Position numbers and translations under genes: made by a program
From: Chitinophaga pinensis
Lineage (GTDB): Bacteria > Bacteroidota > Bacteroidia > Chitinophagales > Chitinophagaceae
NCBI GenBank assembly: GCA_943331145.2
Contig: CALQKL020000058.1
Span: 1 to 10,710 of the forward strand
Length of the DNA: 10,710 nucleotides
Reading direction: 5' to 3'
Notes under the pieces: model-generated
Databases searched by the model: none
What the model was told of the DNA's origin: nothing
Seen by the model: the letters and a program-made list of their open reading frames with translations, nothing else
In this document: piece after piece, positions 5,913 through 10,710 of the stretch
Layout: each line of letters begins with the position of its first letter
Position numbering within the stretch: position 1 is the first letter of the stretch

Positions 5913-6851
5913 TTATTTTTTTAATCTACGAACATAATTAAACAAAGCAAATCCAAGTATGAAAAAACAAATCATCACCGGGATCCAAAATGCATAAGGT
6001 GAATGCTGAAAGGGTAGAGGTACATTCATCCCATAAATACTGGCAATCAAAACCGGTATACTTAAAAAGATGGTTAATGTAGTTAAACGTTTCAATACTT
6101 CATTTTGATTGTTGCTTATGATACTGGCAAAAGCATCTAAGGAGCTACTTAAGATATTGGTATAAGTATGTGCGGTTTCTAACGCCTGAGAAGTTTCAAT
6201 AATTAAATCATCTAAAAAATCCTTTTCATCTTCGTTCAATCCTAAAAAATCCGTACGTGCCATTTTCATCATCAACAACTCGTTGCTTCTAAGCGCAGTT
6301 ACAAAATAAACCAAACTCTTTTGGATACGCATCAATTGCAGCAACTCCTCATTTCTATTGGCATCATATAACTTCTGTTCAAGAATATTTCTACGGTGGT
6401 TTATTTCTTTTAGATACTCTTGGAAATTCATCGTTATCTTTTCAAATACCTTCAATGCCATCATATTTTTTTTATCGGGATGGCGATTTTGAAAACTATT
6501 TAAGAATTTTTTTATGGCTTCGTTTTCAAATGAATTTACTGTTACAATTTGCCCGTTCGTTAAAATGATACAAATGGGAATCGTTATATAAAAAGCATCG
6601 CTTTCATTAAATGAATTGTTTTCTGTTGGGGTTTTGATGACAATCAATTTCACATTGTCCGACAATTCGTATCGGCTTCTTTCATCTATATCCAATGAAT
6701 CTTTTAAAAAATCGATAGGTATTTCCAACTCTTCACTCAACTCCGAAAACTCTTCTTGGCGAAGTGGAGGCAAAATATTCACCCAAGTGCCATCAGATGG
6801 TTTATCAATGGCGATGGTTTGATGGTCTACTATTTTAAAAAATTGTACCAA
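5913..6851 (-). CDS. corA: CorA-like magnesium/divalent metal transporter
   Basis: Inner-membrane channel-type transporter of the CorA family for Mg2+ and possibly Co2+ or Ni2+. It has 312 residues. A large cytoplasmic domain ends in long helices (roughly residues 125-250, with NHRRNILEQKLYDANRNEELLQLMRIQKSL). Two C-terminal transmembrane segments follow (about 256-273 and 287-305), with the signature Tyr-Gly-Met-Asn at 273-276 closing the first. The tail NYVRRLKK is basic, as expected on the cytoplasmic side. The start is the TTG at 6851 (MVQFFKI). The next upstream in-frame codon of note is a stop at 6867-6869, with no ATG or GTG between, and the next internal Met is about 130 residues in, so the unusual start is forced. 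A good -7 promoter motif lies about 66 bases upstream. The NUDIX gene follows after 2 bases. Confidence 0.9.
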   Translation of the reverse strand: MVQFFKIVDHQTIAIDKPSDGTWVNILPPLRQEEFSELSEELEIPIDFLKDSLDIDERSRYELSDNVKLIVIKTPTENNSFNESDAFYITIPICIILTNGQIVTVNSFENEAIKKFLNSFQNRHPDKKNMMALKVFEKITMNFQEYLKEINHRRNILEQKLYDANRNEELLQLMRIQKSLVYFVTALRSNELLMMKMARTDFLGLNEDEKDFLDDLIIETSQALETAHTYTNILSSSLDAFASIISNNQNEVLKRLTTLTIFLSIPVLIASIYGMNVPLPFQHSPYAFWIPVMICFFILGFALFNYVRRLKK

Positions 6852-6916
6852 ATTGAAGTTTGGGTTTTAAAGGGTGTTTGGTTTTATCAAAAGAATTAAA
6901 CCTTAATTTTCTCAAG

Positions 6917-6924
6917 CAAACTTA
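6917..6924 (-). promoter_or_regulatory. Probable -7 element of the corA-NUDIX pair
   Basis: On the minus strand TAAGTTTG followed by C matches the Bacteroidota -7 consensus TAnnTTTG exactly. Transcription would start near 6910, leaving a leader of about 60 bases to the TTG start of the transporter gene. A TTG at 6939-6941 (minus strand) is only 14 bases away, closer than the usual spacing, so the -33 element is uncertain. Its position inside the 121-base gap after topA supports a separate promoter for this pair. Confidence 0.4.
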
Positions 6925-6972
6925 AGTAGAAAATGTAGCAATTAAAAGTAGACAAGATTAAATAAACGTCAA

Positions 6973-9531
6973 TTATTTTTTCTTATTGGGTGCTGCTTTT
7001 TTAACCACTGCCTTCTTCTTAGCCGGTGCTTTTTTGTCAAATGCTTTTGGTTCTTGTTGAAGAATCATTTTTTTAACCGTTTCTAAATCAATTACAGCCA
7101 ATTCTTCAGGTGTATATTTCCCATTAGCACCTTGCCCAGTAAGTTTCAGCATTTTCTTTCCAAATCGAATAAACGCGCCCCATCTGCCATTTTCTAAAGC
7201 AATCTTTTCTTCCGGCCATTGTTGAATAAATCGATTGGATTCTTTTTCAATTTTCTTCTCAATTAGCTCATTACAATCTTGTTGAGTAAGGATATCGAAA
7301 TTGTAGGCCCTTGGTATGTTGATGAATAAATCGTTCCATTTTATAAAAGGACCAAATCTGCCTTTCCCTTTGGTGATGGGCTTCTCATCATAAAATCCTA
7401 TAGGAGCATCTTCTACTTGCTTTGCATTTATAATTTCGATTGCTCTGGCAATATCAACCTCTGTTGGCTCTTCTCCTTTTGGAATAGATACAAATTGCTC
7501 ACCCCATTTTACATAAGGTCCAAAACGGCCGATATTTACAGATACCTCCATCCCTTCGTGCTCGCCAAGCGTAAGCGGTAATTTAAACAATTCGAGTGCT
7601 TCTTCAAATGTGATGGTTTCTATACTTTGACTTGCTTTTAATTTAGCAAAACGTGGTTTTTCTTCATCAGTTTGTGCACCAATTTGTACCATTGGGCCGT
7701 ATCTTCCCATACGCGCTATCATCGGCTTGCCTTCTTCTGTAACGCCCAACATGCGCTCTCCAACAGCACGCTCAGCAGTTTCTAAAGTATGTGAAACGCC
7801 AGTGTGGAAAGGGGTGTAGAAGTTTTCTACCATTTTATTCCAAATGATTTTTCCTTCTGCGATATCATCAAATTCTTTTTCAATATTAGCCGTAAACGAA
7901 TAATCCATTACATTTTTAAAATGCTGGCTTAAGAAATCAGTTACTACCAAACCCAAATCAGTAGGGAAAAGTTTTGATTTTTCTGCACCTGTATTTTCTT
8001 GTTCGGTTACTTTTTCAATTTTATCGTTCTTTAACTTGATGATTCTGAAGTTTCTTTTAACGGCTTCTTTGTCTTTTTTCTCTACGTATGTTCTTTTTAT
8101 AATGGTAGAAATAGTAGGTGCATAAGTGCTTGGACGACCGATGCCCAATTCTTCCATTTTTTTAACCAGAGATGCCTCAGTATAACGGGCAGAATGTTTG
8201 GTGTATTTTTCAGTAGCCGTCATTTGGTTGAAAGCCAATTGTTGACCAACCGTTAGATTTGGTAAGCGGCTTTCTCCTTCTTCTGATTCTGTTTCTTCAT
8301 CATCGGTACTTTCTAAATACACTTTTAAAAAGCCATCAAATTTCAACACTTCGCCTGTAGCAGTAAGCTGCTGTTGATTGGTACTGATGTTTATTTTAGC
8401 AGTAGTTTTTTCAAATTCTGCATCACTCATTTGCGAAGCGATGGTTCTTTTCCAAATAAGTTCGTAAAGTCGGTTAAGCTCGGGGTCGTTTACCGTATGG
8501 TTTTCCATGTATGTAGGACGAATTGCCTCATGCGCTTCTTGCGCACTCTCATTTTTATTTTTATATTTTCTTACTTGAAGATATTTACCACCATAACTTT
8601 TGTTGATTTCTGCGGTAATGCCTTCCATTGCCGTATCACTTAAATTCACACTATCTGTTCTCATGTACGTGATCTTACCACTTTCATACAATTTCTGTGC
8701 AAGCAACATGGTTTTACTTACACCATAGCCCAATTTTCTACTGGCTTCCTGTTGTAAGGTAGATGTGGTGAATGGTGGGGCAGGTGTTCTTTTACCTGGA
8801 CGAACTTGAATGTCGTTAACGATGTAATTAGCGCCAATACAAGAGTTTAAGAATTTTTCTGCGTCATCAGATTCGGTGTATTTGCCACCTTCTGCTTTAA
8901 AAGCTACCGTTTTATTATTTAAATCAGTTGCAGATAAAGAGGCTTCAATTTTAAAACTCGCAACAGCATTGAAATGATTGATTTCACGTTCTTTTTCAAC
9001 AATTAATTTTACGGCAACACTTTGAACCCTTCCTGCACTTAATCCACCCTTTTGCCCAATTTTACGCCATAAAACAGGACTTAATTCAAAACCAACAATA
9101 CGATCTAACACACGTCTAGCTTGTTGTGCATTCACCAAATTCATGTTTATTAATCTAGGATTTTGAACGGCTTTTTGAATGGCAGGTTTTGTAATCTCAT
9201 GAAAAACAATACGCTTTGTAGTAGCAGGATCCAAATTTAAAACTTCCGCTAAATGCCAGCTGATGCTTTCACCTTCGCGGTCCTCATCGGAAGCCAACCA
9301 AACCTCATCGGATTTTTTTGCAATTGCCCTTAGTTCTCGAACTACGCGTTCCTTTTCATCTGGGATAATATATTTGGGTAAAAAATGATTATTGATATCT
9401 ATACCCATGTCGTTTTTTTCCAAATCACGAATGTGACCATAACAACTTTTTACCTCAAAATCCTTCCCTAAAATGGCTTCAATGGTTTTTGCTTTAGCCG
9501 GGGACTCCACAATTAATAAGTTTTTTGCCAT
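6973..9531 (-). CDS. topA: DNA topoisomerase I
   Basis: Type IA topoisomerase that relaxes negative supercoils by cutting and rejoining one strand. It has 852 residues. The TOPRIM domain is at the start: Glu9 in LLIVESPAKAKTI, and Asp82/Asp84 in LASDEDREGES for Mg2+. The active-site tyrosine is Tyr289 in ITYMRTDSVNLS. The conserved LSAGRVQSVAVKLI (164-177) and LGIGRPSTYAPTI (462-474) are present. The C-terminal part has four GR(Y/F/W)G repeats beginning at residues 609, 668, 724 and 782, a spacing of 56-59. It ends in a Lys/Ala tail (833-852) likely to bind DNA. There are no zinc-finger cysteine clusters; only Cys30, Cys231 and Cys753 occur. An acidic stretch at 408-420 (DDEETESEEGE) is a surface insertion. 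The ATG lies directly before the TOPRIM strand. No terminator was found downstream. Confidence 0.97.
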   Translation of the reverse strand: MAKNLLIVESPAKAKTIEAILGKDFEVKSCYGHIRDLEKNDMGIDINNHFLPKYIIPDEKERVVRELRAIAKKSDEVWLASDEDREGESISWHLAEVLNLDPATTKRIVFHEITKPAIQKAVQNPRLINMNLVNAQQARRVLDRIVGFELSPVLWRKIGQKGGLSAGRVQSVAVKLIVEKEREINHFNAVASFKIEASLSATDLNNKTVAFKAEGGKYTESDDAEKFLNSCIGANYIVNDIQVRPGKRTPAPPFTTSTLQQEASRKLGYGVSKTMLLAQKLYESGKITYMRTDSVNLSDTAMEGITAEINKSYGGKYLQVRKYKNKNESAQEAHEAIRPTYMENHTVNDPELNRLYELIWKRTIASQMSDAEFEKTTAKINISTNQQQLTATGEVLKFDGFLKVYLESTDDEETESEEGESRLPNLTVGQQLAFNQMTATEKYTKHSARYTEASLVKKMEELGIGRPSTYAPTISTIIKRTYVEKKDKEAVKRNFRIIKLKNDKIEKVTEQENTGAEKSKLFPTDLGLVVTDFLSQHFKNVMDYSFTANIEKEFDDIAEGKIIWNKMVENFYTPFHTGVSHTLETAERAVGERMLGVTEEGKPMIARMGRYGPMVQIGAQTDEEKPRFAKLKASQSIETITFEEALELFKLPLTLGEHEGMEVSVNIGRFGPYVKWGEQFVSIPKGEEPTEVDIARAIEIINAKQVEDAPIGFYDEKPITKGKGRFGPFIKWNDLFINIPRAYNFDILTQQDCNELIEKKIEKESNRFIQQWPEEKIALENGRWGAFIRFGKKMLKLTGQGANGKYTPEELAVIDLETVKKMILQQEPKAFDKKAPAKKKAVVKKAAPNKKK

Positions 9532-9880
9532 AATATATATGTATAAAAATGCTTTTTTTGTTTTTGAAATTGCTGAAAATAAATCGCAAATTCTGATGCA
9601 ATATTAGATTAATTTTGAAAAAACAAAACTATTTATCTAAAACAGTCAACTTTGAAACACACAATTTATATGAATTATCTTATGATTGATGGTTCTTTTA
9701 AATTCTTAAATGTCTAGTGAAATGCAGTGCTGATTTGATTTTTGTTGAGTTTTAAAAATGTACAATTTTAGACAAATGTTTTTTCAACAAAAAAAATGTG
9801 TTTTTTCACTAACGTATTTTTTATTTGATATGTTCATATGATTTTTTGATTTTTTAATTTCTAATTTTAATTTAATTCGC
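9532..9880. other. AT-rich divergent intergenic region, topA / DUF2520 gene
   Basis: These 349 bases contain no credible ORF or RNA gene. They must hold promoters for topA (minus) and for the gene at 9881 (plus). They contain many T and A runs, a direct repeat of TGTTTTTTCA at about 9778-9787 and again near 9798-9809, and a short inverted repeat ATATG-TT-CATAT at 9828-9839. No exact TAnnTTTG lies within 100 bases of the + strand start; TAATTTTG at 9610-9617 is about 260 bases away. The topA candidates are listed separately. Confidence 0.6.
9599..9631 (-). promoter_or_regulatory. Candidate topA promoter elements
   Basis: Two overlapping options are visible on the minus strand. TAGTTTTG (9631-9624) is an exact TAnnTTTG, with TTG at 9649-9647 only 15 bases upstream. 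Alternatively TAATATTG (9606-9599), with one mismatch to the consensus, is preceded by TTTTG (9628-9624) at a 17-base spacing. These would give leaders of roughly 85 or 60 bases to the topA ATG. The sequence alone does not decide between them. Confidence 0.3.
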
Positions 9881-10642
9881 ATGCAGGTTGTAATTATTGG
9901 TTCTGGAAACACCGCCACCATAGTGTCCCAATTGCTTCAGGCAAATGGTTTTTACATTAGCCAGGTAATTAGCAGAAATATAAAGCATGCCGAAATTTTA
10001 GCAAATGCTTTAAATTGTTCTGCTTCAGATTTTTCATCACCAATGGATGAAACCGCTGACGTTTATTTAATTGCCGTCTCTGATAAAGTAATTCATGAGG
10101 TAGTTAATTATATTCCTAAAAACAACAAACTAATATTACATACAGCAGGTTCTGTTTCTATAAATGTTTTAGAAAATGTGACCAATCAATTTGGTGTTTT
10201 ATATCCACTTCAAAGTTTAAGAAAAGAAATTGATGCCATTCCCGAAATCCCATTTTTAGTGGATGGCAATAATAAAGAAGTGATTGAAATGATTATGCAA
10301 ATTGGTAAAAAAATATCAAGTCATGTAGCTTTTGCAAATGATAATATGCGATTAAAGCTTCATCTTTCTGCCGTTATTGTAAACAATTTTACCAATCATT
10401 TATATACAATGGCAGCCGACTATTGTAAAAAAGAACAATTGGAATTTGATTTGTTGAAGCCACTTATTTTTGAAACCGCCAATCGATTAAAAAATAGTTA
10501 TCCCAATCAGGTTCAAACGGGTCCCGCAATTAGGAATGATACCACTGCTATTGAACAGCATGAAAACTTACTGGCCAACTACCCGGAATTGAAAGCGTTA
10601 TATATTTATTTTACAAAACAAATTTCATCATTCTACCGATAA
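9881..10642 (+). CDS. Rossmann-like / DUF2520 domain protein
   Basis: Predicted cytoplasmic NAD(P)-binding protein of 253 residues, organised like F420-dependent NADP reductase and pyrroline-5-carboxylate reductase relatives. The N-terminal Rossmann motif is VVIIGSGNTA (Gly7, Gly9, then Asn10-Thr11-Ala12). The central LILHTAGS (residues 84-91) and GVLYPLQSL (105-113) match the Rossmann-like part of the family. The C-terminal helical DUF2520 part has LHLSAVIVNNFTNHLY (160-175), then TGPAIRND (213-220) and His227, as in family members. The substrate is unknown, so a reductase or dehydrogenase role is inference only. The ATG at 9881 directly precedes the first strand, and there is no alternative start upstream. 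The TAA stop lies inside the last codons of the convergent gene. Confidence 0.88.
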   Translation: MQVVIIGSGNTATIVSQLLQANGFYISQVISRNIKHAEILANALNCSASDFSSPMDETADVYLIAVSDKVIHEVVNYIPKNNKLILHTAGSVSINVLENVTNQFGVLYPLQSLRKEIDAIPEIPFLVDGNNKEVIEMIMQIGKKISSHVAFANDNMRLKLHLSAVIVNNFTNHLYTMAADYCKKEQLEFDLLKPLIFETANRLKNSYPNQVQTGPAIRNDTTAIEQHENLLANYPELKALYIYFTKQISSFYR

Positions 10643-10710
10643 GGAAACACGATATCTGTTTGAACTTTATACGGATCTTTTACATTGCCTTTTTCATCAA
10701 CGGGGTCATC
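10633..10710 (-). CDS. C-terminal end of an unidentified protein, cut by the window edge
   Basis: The minus strand from the window edge to TAG (10635-10633) reads 25 codons without interruption: DDPVDEKGNVKDPYKVQTDI, then VFPYR and the stop. The composition and codon use look like genuine coding sequence for this genome. The + strand here has no further gene after the stop at 10642, which makes a convergent gene plausible. The fragment is too short to assign a family. Its end overlaps the DUF2520 gene by 10 bases, tail to tail. Confidence 0.55.
   Translation of the reverse strand, partial: DDPVDEKGNVKDPYKVQTDIVFPYR

Noticed and set aside
8374..8643. 89-codon frame on the + strand, antisense to topA
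   Set aside because: It lies wholly inside a well-supported topA gene and its product has no recognisable motif. It is a chance opposite-strand frame.
1..10710. A new multi-gene defence, mobile or biosynthetic system
   Set aside because: Nearly all genes are recognisable housekeeping or general-metabolism families in different transcription units. No integrase, transposase, nuclease/helicase pair, toxin-antitoxin pair or conserved unknown operon is present.

Overview
This is an AT-rich stretch of ordinary chromosome, most likely from a Bacteroidota bacterium and probably close to Chitinophagaceae. The assignment rests on several signs: the insertion-rich form of signal peptidase I; a type I topoisomerase that ends in GRxG repeats and a lysine tail instead of zinc fingers; A-rich leaders without clear Shine-Dalgarno sites; and two sites that match the Bacteroidota -7 promoter motif TAnnTTTG followed by C. 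The family-level placement is an inference.

Layout from left to right. The 3' part of lepB (signal peptidase I) and a closely spaced cytidine deaminase gene are on the + strand. A 208-base gap follows, holding a 17-unit heptanucleotide tandem repeat, and then lipB (lipoate pathway, +). lipB runs head-on into a minus-strand gene for an unrecognised secreted protein; only 3 bases separate the two stops. Upstream of that gene, also on the minus strand, is a PLP enzyme of the D-cysteine desulfhydrase / ACC deaminase family. It is divergent from a + strand sugar-nucleotidyltransferase-like gene, which ends in the one convincing intrinsic terminator of the window. Next, on the minus strand, come topA, a corA-like metal transporter gene and a NUDIX hydrolase gene; the last two form a tight pair with a 2-base gap. 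A 349-base AT-rich divergent region separates topA from a + strand Rossmann/DUF2520 protein gene. The stop of that gene overlaps the end of a further minus-strand gene cut by the window edge.

The genes do not form one pathway. They are housekeeping and general metabolic functions: protein export, pyrimidine salvage, lipoylation, DNA topology, metal ion transport and nucleotide clean-up. I found no rRNA, tRNA, CRISPR array, insertion sequence, phage gene, toxin-antitoxin pair or defence cluster, and no evidence of a new multi-gene system. The features most worth a second look are the heptanucleotide array between cdd and lipB, the two-domain secreted protein of unknown function, and the orphan nucleotidyltransferase.
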